Of a stretch of DNA of 64,000 bases, positions 1-7,820 are shown in pieces (positions within the stretch are counted from its first letter, which is position 1; every line of letters begins with the position of its first letter). This stretch comes from Winogradskyella jejuensis (GTDB taxonomy: Bacteria; Bacteroidota; Bacteroidia; Flavobacteriales; Flavobacteriaceae), in the NCBI RefSeq assembly GCF_900129745.1, contig NZ_FQWS01000001.1, positions 186,001 through 250,000 of the forward strand, in the 5' to 3' direction. Made by a program: the position numbers and the translations under genes. Under the pieces are notes generated by a model that was not told the origin of the DNA, searched no databases, and saw only the letters and a program-made list of their open reading frames with translations.

Positions 1-644
1 ATTTTTACACTAACAGTTTCTTCTTTAGCAACTAAACCTTGTGCATCAGCTTCAGAAGGTTTTTTATCTAGACTTTGACCAGCGCCTCCACAGGTAGGGC
101 AAGCCGTAGCAGTTTGCATACGCCCTAAAATGGTATTAGTCACACGTGTAACTTGACCTTGGCCATTACATGTACTACAGGTTTTATAAGTAACTCCTTC
201 TGCTTGAACTTTACGCTTTACTTTTATCTTCTTCTCAACACCATTTGCAATGTCTTCTAGAGTAAGCTTTACTCGAATACGAAGGTTACTACCTTTAACC
301 ACTCGACGTCCGCCGCCACCAAAACCACTGAAACCACCACCGCCGAAAGCACCACCGAAGATATCACCAAACTGGCTAAATATGTCGTCCATATTCATAC
401 CACCACCGCCAAAGCCACCACCTTCAAAAGCTTGGTGACCAAATTGGTCATATTTGGCACGTTTATCTTCGTTACCTAAAACTTCGTAAGCTTCAGCTGC
501 TTTTTTGAATTTTTCTTCAGCTTCTTTATCATCCGGATTTTTATCTGGATGGTATTTTAAAGCCATTTTTCTGTAGGCCTTCTTTATCTCCGCTGCAGAT
601 GCGCTTTTGCTAACACCTAATATGTCGTAAAAATCTTCTTTCAT
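1..644 (-). CDS. dnaJ: Chaperone protein DnaJ (C-terminus cut by window edge)
   Basis: Co-chaperone that delivers unfolded clients to DnaK and stimulates its ATPase in the cytoplasm. About 214 N-terminal codons are present; the gene runs off the left edge. Visible in order: a J-domain with the HPD motif (YHPDKNP), a long Gly/Phe-rich linker with runs of GGGG and GGFGG, and the start of the cysteine-rich zinc domain with CSTCNGQG and CPTCGGAG repeats. The start codon is the ATG whose complement lies at 642-644. It follows grpE by 7 nt on the same strand, so the two are almost certainly co-transcribed. The rest of the zinc domain and the substrate-binding C-terminus are outside the window. Confidence 0.97.
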   Translation of the reverse strand, partial: MKEDFYDILGVSKSASAAEIKKAYRKMALKYHPDKNPDDKEAEEKFKKAAEAYEVLGNEDKRAKYDQFGHQAFEGGGFGGGGMNMDDIFSQFGDIFGGAFGGGGFSGFGGGGRRVVKGSNLRIRVKLTLEDIANGVEKKIKVKRKVQAEGVTYKTCSTCNGQGQVTRVTNTILGRMQTATACPTCGGAGQSLDKKPSEADAQGLVAKEETVSVK

Positions 645-651
645 CACTTAA

Positions 652-1200
652 TTATTGTCCGATAACCACTTTTGGAAAACGAATGACTTTATCTCCTAGC
701 TTATAACCGCGTTCTACAACATCGATGATTTTCCCTTTTAAATCTTCACTAGGAGCAGGTATTTGTGTAACAGCTTCGTGGTCGTCTGCATTGAAATCAT
801 CACCTTTATTAACTTCGATTTTTGATAAACCTTTTTGCTCTAGTGTGTTAATTAATTTGTTATAAATTAACAAAACCCCTTTACGCAATTCTTCAGCTTC
901 TTTATCTTCTTCGATATGCATCAAGGCACGTTCAAAATCATCAAGTACTGGAAGCATAGCTACCATGAGGTCTTGACTTGCTGTTTTAAATAGCTCAATA
1001 CGTTCTTTAGTTGTACGCTTCTTATAATTTTCAAACTCTGCAAACAAACGCATAAATTTGTCTTTTTCTGCTGCGAGTTCGTCTTGTAATTGTTCTTCAG
1101 GTGATTTTTTTTCTTCCACCTTATTTTCTTCAACAGTCTCTGTTGTTGTAGCTTCAACTTGAGGCTCTTCTACCTCTTGGTTTTTATCTTTTTTGCCCAT
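652..1200 (-). CDS. grpE: Nucleotide exchange factor GrpE
   Basis: Exchange factor that releases ADP from DnaK. 182 residues: an acidic, low-complexity N-terminus (about residues 1-35, rich in Glu, Val and Lys), a long helix with the family pattern FAEFENYKKRTTKERIEL, and a C-terminal beta domain with HEAVTQIPA and VVERGYKLGDKVIRFPKVVIG. Length is normal for the family. It lies directly upstream of dnaJ in a heat-shock operon. dnaK is not in the window. No heat-shock operator such as CIRCE was seen upstream, as expected for Bacteroidota. Confidence 0.97.
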   Translation of the reverse strand: MGKKDKNQEVEEPQVEATTTETVEENKVEEKKSPEEQLQDELAAEKDKFMRLFAEFENYKKRTTKERIELFKTASQDLMVAMLPVLDDFERALMHIEEDKEAEELRKGVLLIYNKLINTLEQKGLSKIEVNKGDDFNADDHEAVTQIPAPSEDLKGKIIDVVERGYKLGDKVIRFPKVVIGQ

Positions 1201-1307
1201 TGTTTTAGACTAATTTTTAAATCTTCGATTTAGAGATGGCAAAAGTACTGCCAATATTCAGAAAATGTCAAAATGTCACAGCTTTTTTTTACTTCGGTTT
1301 ATTTCAT

Positions 1308-1336
1308 AAAAAAACACCTACTTTTCAGCAGGTGTC
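1308..1336 (-). terminator. Intrinsic terminator of the fasciclin gene
   Basis: Read on the minus strand, ACACCTGCT-gaaa-AGTAGGTGT forms a 9-bp stem (one G-U pair) followed at once by a run of seven T. It lies about 35 nt past the fasciclin stop codon and separates that gene from grpE. Confidence 0.85.
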
Positions 1337-1368
1337 TCTCTTCTTCATAGCAGTTTTTCCTAATCTAA

Positions 1369-1881
1369 CTATTTAGGCATTACTACTGTGTCAATTACGT
1401 GAATTACACCATTACTCGCCTTTACATCTGTTGCCACTATTTCACTGTAATTACCGTTTTGGTCTTTCAACCAGATTTTTCCGTCTTTAGACATCACAGT
1501 TAATACTTGTCCGTTAAGTCCTTTGACCTCTACCTTTCCGTTGTTCTTTTTTAATGCTGCAACCACATCACTAGCCATCAATTTAGCTGGTACTACATGG
1601 TATGTTAACACATTAGCTAAAGCTTTTTTGTTTTCTGGCTTTAGCAAGTTTCCTAATGCTTCTTTGTCAATCTTATCAAAAGCTGCGTTTGTTGGTGCAA
1701 ATACAGTAAAAGGACCATCTCCTTGAAGAGCGGATACTAAATCTGCAGCTTTTAATGCCGTTACTAATGTTGAGAAATCTTTATTTCCTACTGCAACGTC
1801 TACAATTGTTTTTTGAGCTGTAGCTGCAGTGCTAAATGTTAATGCTGCTACCATACTAAAAATAAATACTACCTTTTTCAT
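1369..1881 (-). CDS. Secreted fasciclin (FAS1)-domain protein
   Basis: 170 residues with an N-terminal signal peptide (about 1-22, ending TAATAQ) and one FAS1 domain filling the rest. The typical FAS1 signatures are visible: TVFAPTNAAFDKI (H1 box), the YHVVP element and a C-terminal VIHVIDTVVMPK (H2 box). FAS1 proteins are extracellular adhesion or matrix domains; the ligand here cannot be told. It is divergent from, and 93 bp away from, an ECF sigma/RskA-type anti-sigma pair. In Mycobacterium SigK/RskA controls the FAS1 proteins MPT70/MPT83, so this gene is a plausible target of the neighbouring sigma factor (inference). Confidence 0.93.
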   Translation of the reverse strand: MKKVVFIFSMVAALTFSTAATAQKTIVDVAVGNKDFSTLVTALKAADLVSALQGDGPFTVFAPTNAAFDKIDKEALGNLLKPENKKALANVLTYHVVPAKLMASDVVAALKKNNGKVEVKGLNGQVLTVMSKDGKIWLKDQNGNYSEIVATDVKASNGVIHVIDTVVMPK

Positions 1882-1918
1882 AATTTTTGTTTTAAGGGTT
1901 ATTAGTTAAATGTTTTAG

Positions 1919-1943
1919 GCACATTTTTTTCGTTTTGATGTGC
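1919..1943. promoter_or_regulatory. Inverted repeat between fasciclin and sigma genes
   Basis: GCACAT (1919-1924) and ATGTGC (1938-1943) form a perfect 6-bp inverted repeat with a 13-nt T-rich centre in the short divergent intergenic region. It could be an operator shared by both directions. No clear TAnnTTTG element was found for either gene. Function is inferred from position only. Confidence 0.35.
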
Positions 1944-1974
1944 TTTCATTTATATTTACACAACACTATTTGCC

Positions 1975-2565
1975 TTGGATGAGCAGATGGATATATTTGG
2001 CAAATCTTTAACATTAATGCAAGACAACGCACTTCTTATTAAACAACTACAAGCTAATGACGAGCGTGCGTTATCTAAACTCTACGATAATTATTCTGGT
2101 GCACTTTATAGCGTGATTCTTAAAATGATTAAAGATGAAGGCATTGCTCAAGACCTTTTACAGGAAACATTTATAACTATATGGGATAAATCCCATCAGT
2201 ATAGTGCAGAAAAAGGACGCTTTTACACTTGGGCTTACCGCATAGCGAAAAATAAAGTGTTAAATTTTATAAGAAAACGCGATATACTCATCCAAAAAGA
2301 AGATTTAAGTGTATATAGAATTGAGGAAGAACCTGTGAAATTTGAGAATGAATTTCTAAAGCTGAAAGGTGCTGTAAGTCAATTAGAAGAGCACCATCAA
2401 AAAGCAATAGAATTAGTATATTTTAATGGTTTAACGCATCGAGAAGCACATGAAGAAATGGAGGTTCCTCTAGGAACATTTAAGTCTTACATACAACAGG
2501 CTTTAAAAAAACTAAAAGCTAATTATGGTGGTGCATTAACGGTATTGTTTATGATGTTGAAATAG
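1975..2565 (+). CDS. ECF RNA polymerase sigma factor, SigK-like
   Basis: Alternative sigma factor of the extracytoplasmic-function class. Region 2 is seen as ALSKLYDNYSGALYSV through LLQETFITIWDK and the YTWAYRIAKNKVLNFIRK helix; region 4 as HHQKAIELVYFNGLTHREAHEEM and VPLGTFKSYIQQALKKL. The longest frame begins with TTG at 1975, but ATG at 1987 or ATG at 2017 are more likely starts, since conserved ECF sequence begins only after the latter. The next gene, 3 nt downstream, is an RskA-type anti-sigma factor, which pairs it with the SigK group. The divergent fasciclin gene is a likely regulon member. Confidence 0.9.
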   Translation: MDEQMDIFGKSLTLMQDNALLIKQLQANDERALSKLYDNYSGALYSVILKMIKDEGIAQDLLQETFITIWDKSHQYSAEKGRFYTWAYRIAKNKVLNFIRKRDILIQKEDLSVYRIEEEPVKFENEFLKLKGAVSQLEEHHQKAIELVYFNGLTHREAHEEMEVPLGTFKSYIQQALKKLKANYGGALTVLFMMLK

Positions 2566-2568
2566 AAG

Positions 2569-3345
2569 ATGAAGATGACAAAAGAGAACATATTAAAAGA
2601 AGGGATATTAGAACAATACGTTCTAGGCGAACTCAGTGCTACAGAAGAGCAAGCTATTGAGCAACTTCGTATGTCTGATAAAAACATTGCTTCGGAACTT
2701 GAGGTTATTGAAACAAATTTTGAAAAAATAGGTCTCGAGAATGCTATTGCTCCACCTGTTGGGGTTAAAGTAAACCTTCTTACTAAGGTTAGCAACTCTA
2801 ATGAATCAGTTGAAGAAAAACCTAACTCTTATAAATTCTGGCTAGGTATAGCTGCAAGTTTTGCTGCATTTTTCCTACTCAGTTCTATTTGGTTGTACTC
2901 TGAATTGAATAGTGTAAAACAAGATTTTGAAATTGTAAATCAAACAAAAGAAGCGCTACAAGAAGATTTGGAAGGCTTAACTGAAAATTATAACGAAACC
3001 AACAAATGGTACGCCGCTATTTCTAATCCTGATACAGAGCAATATATTTTGAGGGGAAATATTAAATCTCCAGAAGCAAAAATTGTGAGCTACGTCAACC
3101 ACACCAATAAAATTGTAATAGTAAATACTGAAAAACTTCCTGAGCTCGACCAAGACCATGATTACCAAATGTGGGCAGATGTAAATGGCGAAATGATAAA
3201 CATGGGCGTTATCTCTAAAGATAAGCAGTTAATGGTGATGAATTATATCGATAATGCCGAATCACTCAATATTACTATTGAACCAGCAGGCGGAAACGAC
3301 CACCCAACGGTTGAGCGTTTAATTTCTAATGTGTATTTAGATTAA
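2569..3345 (+). CDS. RskA-family membrane anti-sigma factor
   Basis: 258 residues: a cytoplasmic N-terminal anti-sigma domain (about 1-75, with LEQYVLGELSATEEQAIE typical of RskA-type zinc-less anti-sigma domains), a transmembrane segment at about 90-110 (FWLGIAASFAAFFLLSSIWL), a coiled-coil stretch, and an extracytoplasmic RskA domain with DYQMWADVNGEMINMGVI and the TIEPAGG motif near the end. It would hold the preceding sigma factor at the membrane until proteolysis or a redox signal releases it. Translationally close-coupled to the sigma gene (3 nt apart). Confidence 0.92.
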   Translation: MKMTKENILKEGILEQYVLGELSATEEQAIEQLRMSDKNIASELEVIETNFEKIGLENAIAPPVGVKVNLLTKVSNSNESVEEKPNSYKFWLGIAASFAAFFLLSSIWLYSELNSVKQDFEIVNQTKEALQEDLEGLTENYNETNKWYAAISNPDTEQYILRGNIKSPEAKIVSYVNHTNKIVIVNTEKLPELDQDHDYQMWADVNGEMINMGVISKDKQLMVMNYIDNAESLNITIEPAGGNDHPTVERLISNVYLD

Positions 3346-3412
3346 GTAAGGTTCTCGATATTATTTTCTAACAGGAAAATCACCTGAACAATCGACGACG
3401 TTTATTTTATTC

Positions 3413-3420
3413 TACCTTTG
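3413..3420 (+). promoter_or_regulatory. Bacteroidota -7 promoter element (TACCTTTG)
   Basis: TACCTTTG matches the Bacteroidota sigma-A -7 consensus TAnnTTTG and lies 16 nt before the helicase start codon. No clear -33 TTTG is present at the expected spacing. Confidence 0.6.
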
Positions 3421-3436
3421 TGGCAAACACGAATAG

Positions 3437-4672
3437 ATGTCATTCAAAGACTTACCATTAAATAAACCATTATTACGTGCTGTTGCCGAATCGGGTTATA
3501 CCGAACCCACATTAATTCAGCAACGATGCATTCCGCATATCATTGAGAAGAAAGACGTGGTAGCTTCTGCACAAACAGGAACCGGTAAAACGGCAGCTTT
3601 TGCCTTACCCATTTTACAATTGTTGTTTGATAAGCAAGACGCACCAAAGCGTGGCAAAAAAATCCGTGCACTAGTAGTAAGTCCAACTAGGGAATTAGCT
3701 GTACAGATAAATGAAAACTTTAAAACTTACGCAAAACATACAAATTTAAGGTCAACAGTTATATTTGGTGGCACTTCAATAGAACCACAAATTGACGTTT
3801 TGAAGAAAGGCGTTGACATCTTAATTGCCACACCTGGACGCTTATTGGACTTACACAAACAGGATTATGTAAATCTCGATTATATTGAAACTTTAGTTCT
3901 CGATGAAGCCGATTTAATGCTAGATATGGGCTTTATTGACGATGTAAAAAAGATTGAACGTTTGTGCCCTGAAGATAGACAGACACTTTTATTCTCAGCT
4001 ACAATTCCGTATAAGGTAGAACAATTGGCAAATTCTATTTTAAAAGAGCCAATACGTGTAGATGTGACGCCATCTAAATCCGTGGCAACTGCCATTAATC
4101 AGGTGTTGTATTATGTGCCAAAACGCAATAAAATGGAATTGTGTTTACATCTATTACGAAACACAGTAAAAGGCAATATCCTCATATTTAGACGTACTAA
4201 ATTTGGTGTGGATAAGCTTGAAAAAACTCTACAAAAAAACGGTTATAAAGTCGACAGTATTCATGGTGATAAAAACCAAAGCGATAGACAAACCGCTTTA
4301 AATAAATTCAAAAATGGCTATGTAAAAATACTGATAGCTACTGACGTTGCCGCTCGTGGGATTGACATAAATGAACTCGATTCTGTTATTAATTTTGACA
4401 TGCCAAACGTACCAGATACTTACGTGCACAGAATTGGACGTACAGGTCGTGCTGGAAATGTCGGTACTGCATATTCATTGTGTTCTGCAGATGAAAAGAG
4501 TTATGTGAAGACAATACAAGAATCAATAAATATTCAAATTCCTGTTGAAGAAAATCATCCTTATCCCTTAGACCCAAAGGCGAAACCAATTGTGCACAAA
4601 AAGAAAGGTAGTAAGTACAAAAAAGGACGTAAAGGCGAAGGGTCTAAAAAGAAAAAGAAACGATGGTATTAA
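3437..4672 (+). CDS. DEAD-box RNA helicase, RhlE type
   Basis: ATP-dependent RNA helicase for RNA turnover or ribosome assembly. 411 residues with the full motif set: Q motif (GYTEPTLIQQRCIP), Walker A AQTGTGKT, PTRELAVQI, TPGRLLDL, Walker B DEAD (VLDEADLML), SAT (LFSATIP), then the second RecA domain with ILIATDVAARGIDI and HRIGRTGRAG. The C-terminus is short and very basic (runs of Lys), as in flavobacterial RhlE-like proteins, and probably binds RNA. Single gene with its own promoter. The exact subfamily (RhlE versus others) is inferred from size and tail. Confidence 0.95.
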   Translation: MSFKDLPLNKPLLRAVAESGYTEPTLIQQRCIPHIIEKKDVVASAQTGTGKTAAFALPILQLLFDKQDAPKRGKKIRALVVSPTRELAVQINENFKTYAKHTNLRSTVIFGGTSIEPQIDVLKKGVDILIATPGRLLDLHKQDYVNLDYIETLVLDEADLMLDMGFIDDVKKIERLCPEDRQTLLFSATIPYKVEQLANSILKEPIRVDVTPSKSVATAINQVLYYVPKRNKMELCLHLLRNTVKGNILIFRRTKFGVDKLEKTLQKNGYKVDSIHGDKNQSDRQTALNKFKNGYVKILIATDVAARGIDINELDSVINFDMPNVPDTYVHRIGRTGRAGNVGTAYSLCSADEKSYVKTIQESINIQIPVEENHPYPLDPKAKPIVHKKKGSKYKKGRKGEGSKKKKKRWY

Positions 4673-4680
4673 TTTTTAGA

Positions 4681-4794
4681 CCGCTGGCGCTGTTAGAGGT
4701 TAGACTGCTTCGCTTTTAGAACGCTTTGCTGTTAGATTTTAAAATGAGAGATTAGACATCAGAAAATCAATAGTCTGAATGTAATCTCTCATTT
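4681..4794. repeat. Intergenic repeat block and long hairpin
   Basis: The 3' side of the helicase gene holds a degenerate repeat built on GCTGTTAGA (4689-4697 and 4728-4736) with related units between (GCTTCGCTTTTAGA). Right after it, AAATGAGAGATTA (4742-4754) and TAATCTCTCATTT (4782-4794) form a perfect 13-bp inverted repeat with a further AGAC/GTCT pair inside. The hairpin could terminate either convergent gene, although it lacks a long T tract. Confidence 0.55.
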
Positions 4795-4818
4795 CTATTC
4801 TCTATCTTCAATTTTCAT

Positions 4819-5463
4819 CTACTCAAACGTCATTTCGAATAACAAATAATGCTTTATCCCAAATTTACTTCCCCAGTTCTCTAAGTCTTTACCTGCTGTA
4901 CCAACTTCGCACCATGATTTTGACCCATCTTCGCGTTCATATGGTAAAATGTAAGCCAGTAGATAAAACGGCTCATTATACTGAATGTCTAAATTGCTTT
5001 CATCCGCAATGTTGCGTAAGCTGTAATCTTTAGATTTTGTGGCTTTAAATTCTTTGTTTGTGCTAAAACGAGGAAACTTGAATTTCATCTGCAGTTTGTT
5101 ATCAACGTGCTTTGCCAAAATTCTCATCTTAAGCTCTCCCTTTTTTAAAGTTGCAAATTGCGGAACGCCTAAGTTTTTACTGTCAACAACTACAGATTCT
5201 GATTTTACTTTACCATTCCAGATTTCCTTAACGGTAATTTTATAAGCTTTCCCTTTTAACTCTTCACCTTCAAAATTTATTTTCATATAGTCGATGCCTT
5301 CAAAATCTAGGATATCGCTTAACTCATAATTATCGGATGAATAATCTGTAGTCATTTTTAAGCCTGAAGGCGCTTTAATCTCTACTAACTCTTCTTGACT
5401 TTGTTGTGCTGTTAAACTGCTGAAGCAAATTAATGCAACAGCCAATACTTGTAATTTTCTCAT
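4819..5463 (-). CDS. Secreted protein of unknown function, last gene of sigma operon
   Basis: 214 residues with a clear signal peptide (about 1-19, ending SLTAQQ). No family recognised. The rest is soluble, beta-rich and Lys/Glu-rich, with a single late Cys in SKSWCEVG. It is the last gene of a minus-strand operon with a DUF4097-like secreted protein, an anti-sigma-like membrane protein and an ECF sigma factor; 3 nt separate it from the upstream gene. It is therefore likely to be made under control of that sigma factor and to act in the periplasm or at the outer membrane. Confidence 0.8.
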   Translation of the reverse strand: MRKLQVLAVALICFSSLTAQQSQEELVEIKAPSGLKMTTDYSSDNYELSDILDFEGIDYMKINFEGEELKGKAYKITVKEIWNGKVKSESVVVDSKNLGVPQFATLKKGELKMRILAKHVDNKLQMKFKFPRFSTNKEFKATKSKDYSLRNIADESNLDIQYNEPFYLLAYILPYEREDGSKSWCEVGTAGKDLENWGSKFGIKHYLLFEMTFE

Positions 5464-5466
5464 GAT

Positions 5467-6660
5467 TTATTTATTTATTGTTTTGATTGAATCCTCGTGT
5501 GTGTAGATGATGCCATGTACAATATCGAAGTAAATATCTCCCGACAACGCTTCACCTGGATGTGGGTCTCTGGTTATCATGGTATACTTTTTACCTGTTT
5601 TTGTAGGCTGAAGGTTTGCCACAAAATTCTGACCAATTATATTCTTAGTGTTATTTCCAATGACTTTCATACTATGATTTGCCTTTGGATAAAACAGATG
5701 GATTTTAGAATATTCAGAAAATAAATTGAAACGTTCAAAATTTGTAGACCAATTGTAAAACCAATATTCGCTATTAAAATCCGTGATTTTGGTTAGTTTA
5801 CCAATTTCACCGATTTTTATTTTTGAAAATTCGGATTTGATTTCTGTTTGCGAAATGGAAGCTATATTAGAATCATAGACACTTTTTAGATTATACGTGC
5901 CTCCTACAATGCTTTCTGCATCAAAAGATAGTACATTGTCTAGCTTTATATTATTGTATAAATTCCTTAACTCTTCAACATTCAATTTTCCTTTGGTTTG
6001 GTTAATTGATAATTCGTTTTGTATTTCTCCTCCGAAGTATATGTTTGAATTTTCGGCATTAATATTCAATCTAATAAATGGTGGTATTTTAATAATAAAC
6101 TTACTCTTCATGATATCAACTCTTTTACTACTCACTTCATTAAACATATTATTTCTACCATTTCCTTTGAAGAAGGTAAAATGTTGTAAAAACTGCTCTG
6201 GATTTGGTGTTCTATTTCTTTGGATAACTTTTAATAATGAATCTTTAGAAATTCTAACAACACTATCATTATTCGTTTTGGTTTTAATAGATGTGTTACT
6301 TGGTTTAAAAAGCAGTTTATCCTCATTGTCCACTGAATAATTAATGAGTTGTATTGCTTTGTTACTATTAACCTCGAGGGTTATATGGTTATTGGATTGT
6401 GCCGTTTTAATACTAATCTTTTCCAAAGTCTCTGCTATCTGCTTTCTTGAATACCCTTTAAACTCCAAGGCATAATTTAAATGTAGTTTACCATCATTAG
6501 ACTCCTCAATTCTTACCGTCGTATTTTTAAAATTGAAAACTACACTCATATCTTTTGTTGCAGGAATGGATTTCTTAAGAATATTCCTGTAGTCAAAGTC
6601 TTGACTATACAAGCATACCGATGTGATGAATATCAGTAAAAAGGTGAGTAGCTTTTTCAT
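5467..6660 (-). CDS. Secreted DUF4097-like beta-helical protein
   Basis: 397 residues with a signal peptide (about 1-19, ending CLYSQ). The body has repeated short beta-strand units, many of the type SxxVDIMKSKFIIKIP and FDAESIVGGTYNLKSV, resembling the DUF4097/putative adhesin fold found next to ECF sigma systems in Bacteroidota. The family match is by look only and is tentative. Its start overlaps the stop of the anti-sigma gene by 4 nt (ATGA type), which points to translational coupling. Probable role: an envelope product of the sigma regulon. Confidence 0.75.
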   Translation of the reverse strand: MKKLLTFLLIFITSVCLYSQDFDYRNILKKSIPATKDMSVVFNFKNTTVRIEESNDGKLHLNYALEFKGYSRKQIAETLEKISIKTAQSNNHITLEVNSNKAIQLINYSVDNEDKLLFKPSNTSIKTKTNNDSVVRISKDSLLKVIQRNRTPNPEQFLQHFTFFKGNGRNNMFNEVSSKRVDIMKSKFIIKIPPFIRLNINAENSNIYFGGEIQNELSINQTKGKLNVEELRNLYNNIKLDNVLSFDAESIVGGTYNLKSVYDSNIASISQTEIKSEFSKIKIGEIGKLTKITDFNSEYWFYNWSTNFERFNLFSEYSKIHLFYPKANHSMKVIGNNTKNIIGQNFVANLQPTKTGKKYTMITRDPHPGEALSGDIYFDIVHGIIYTHEDSIKTINK

Positions 6661-7166
6661 AATGTTCGTGGTTTTTGATTTAATATTTTGATGTGCTCTT
6701 GGATGTCTTTAAGAAGTTGTAAACGAATTTGCAAATTCTGTATTAAGCTTTCTACAACAGCTATATTGTTAGTGTCATTTTTAAATGCTATTGATATCTC
6801 TTTGTAATCTTCATCCAAATCCAATAGACGTTTTTCGTAGCGCTTTACCAAAACTGAATCTGTGGCAATAGCTTTAAAATTCTGCCATTCGGATTCAATG
6901 TTTGCCAGATATTCTTTTTCTACTTGAGCAACTTGTGCAACTAACGGGTTTTCTTCAACTCCTGATTTGTGGAGAGTAAAAAAGCCCACAGTTAATGCAA
7001 TAACAACTACTGCTGCTATTCGCAGAAATAGATAGTTAGATTTGTTAGACTCATTAGATTTTTCAGAATTTAACTTTTCTAAAAATTCTTTGCGATGGTT
7101 TCTTGGTAACTCGTGTTTGGTGTCTTCAACCTCATTTTTAAATAATTCTCTAATATCTCGCTTCAT
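6657..7166 (-). CDS. Probable membrane anti-sigma factor
   Basis: 169 residues. A charged cytoplasmic N-terminus (about 1-43), one transmembrane helix at about 44-64 (YLFLRIAAVVVIALTVGFFTL) and an extracytoplasmic coiled-coil-like C-terminus rich in Leu, Glu and Lys. It overlaps the sigma gene by 17 nt. Topology, size and overlap make it the likely anti-sigma factor for that ECF sigma, though no ZAS zinc motif (HxxxCxxC) is present. Not a recognisable named family. Confidence 0.75.
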   Translation of the reverse strand: MKRDIRELFKNEVEDTKHELPRNHRKEFLEKLNSEKSNESNKSNYLFLRIAAVVVIALTVGFFTLHKSGVEENPLVAQVAQVEKEYLANIESEWQNFKAIATDSVLVKRYEKRLLDLDEDYKEISIAFKNDTNNIAVVESLIQNLQIRLQLLKDIQEHIKILNQKPRTL

Positions 7167-7698
7167 TATATCTTGTTTTTAGTAAATCTTGTAATTGTTG
7201 TTTGGCGCGTCGTAATTGTGTTCTAGATGTTTTGATTTTGATGTCTAAAATCTCCGAAATTTCTTCGTGGTCGTAACCTTCAATCAAGTAAAGTGTTATG
7301 ACTAATCGGTATTTTTCTGGCAATTGGGCAATAGCTTCAACAATTTGGGTTTTGGATATTGAGGTTTCAAACTGCCAATTGCTATCATCTACAATTTGAA
7401 GATTATCGGTTTCTAAAGACTCGGTTTCAAATTTATTTTTTCTAATAACATCTATACATTGGTTAATGATTATTCGTTTTAACCAAACACCAAATGTGGA
7501 TGTCTCCGTATAATTGTCAATATTTAAAAATGCTTTTAAAAAACCTTCTTGCATAGCATCTTTAGCATCATCAGCATTATTTAAATACCTATATGCTACA
7601 TTATACATAGCCTCACAATAACTATCATACACTTGCATCTGAGCTTTTTGGTCGCCGTGTTTGCAAGCATTGATAAGTTGATTGGTTTTTTTTTGCAT
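7150..7698 (-). CDS. ECF RNA polymerase sigma factor
   Basis: 182 residues, sigma-70 ECF class. Region 2: DSYCEAMYNVAYRYLNNADDAKDAMQ with EGFLKAF and TFGVWLKRIIINQCIDVIRK; region 4: LPEKYRLVITLYLIEGYDHEEISEIL and KTSRTQLRRAKQQLQDLL. First gene of a four-gene operon running to 4819. Upstream on the minus strand there is an ECF-type promoter, TGAAAC (7752-7747), 16 nt, CGTT (7730-7727), which suggests autoregulation. The start used (complement of 7696-7698) gives a 22-nt leader from the predicted transcription start. Confidence 0.93.
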   Translation of the reverse strand: MQKKTNQLINACKHGDQKAQMQVYDSYCEAMYNVAYRYLNNADDAKDAMQEGFLKAFLNIDNYTETSTFGVWLKRIIINQCIDVIRKNKFETESLETDNLQIVDDSNWQFETSISKTQIVEAIAQLPEKYRLVITLYLIEGYDHEEISEILDIKIKTSRTQLRRAKQQLQDLLKTRYNEARY

Positions 7699-7726
7699 TT
7701 GGTTTGTTAGGTTCTCTACTTCTAAA

Positions 7727-7752
7727 AACGAGAAAAAATCATAAGAGTTTCA
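7727..7752 (-). promoter_or_regulatory. Candidate ECF promoter TGAAAC-N16-CGTT
   Basis: On the minus strand TGAAAC is followed after 16 nt by CGTT, close to the general group-IV sigma pattern (for example TGAAAC-N16-CGTA of Bacillus SigW). It sits 29 nt before the start codon of the ECF sigma gene, the place expected for an autoregulated promoter. Pattern match by eye. Confidence 0.5.
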
Positions 7753-7820
7753 AAATGAATTAAAAAAATAGACATTTAATCTGAATATGATTAATTTTAA
7801 ACGCTAATAAACCTTAACCA

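Noticed and set aside
250..438. Proline-rich 62-residue plus-strand frame
   Set aside because: Shadow of the Gly/Phe-rich linker of dnaJ.
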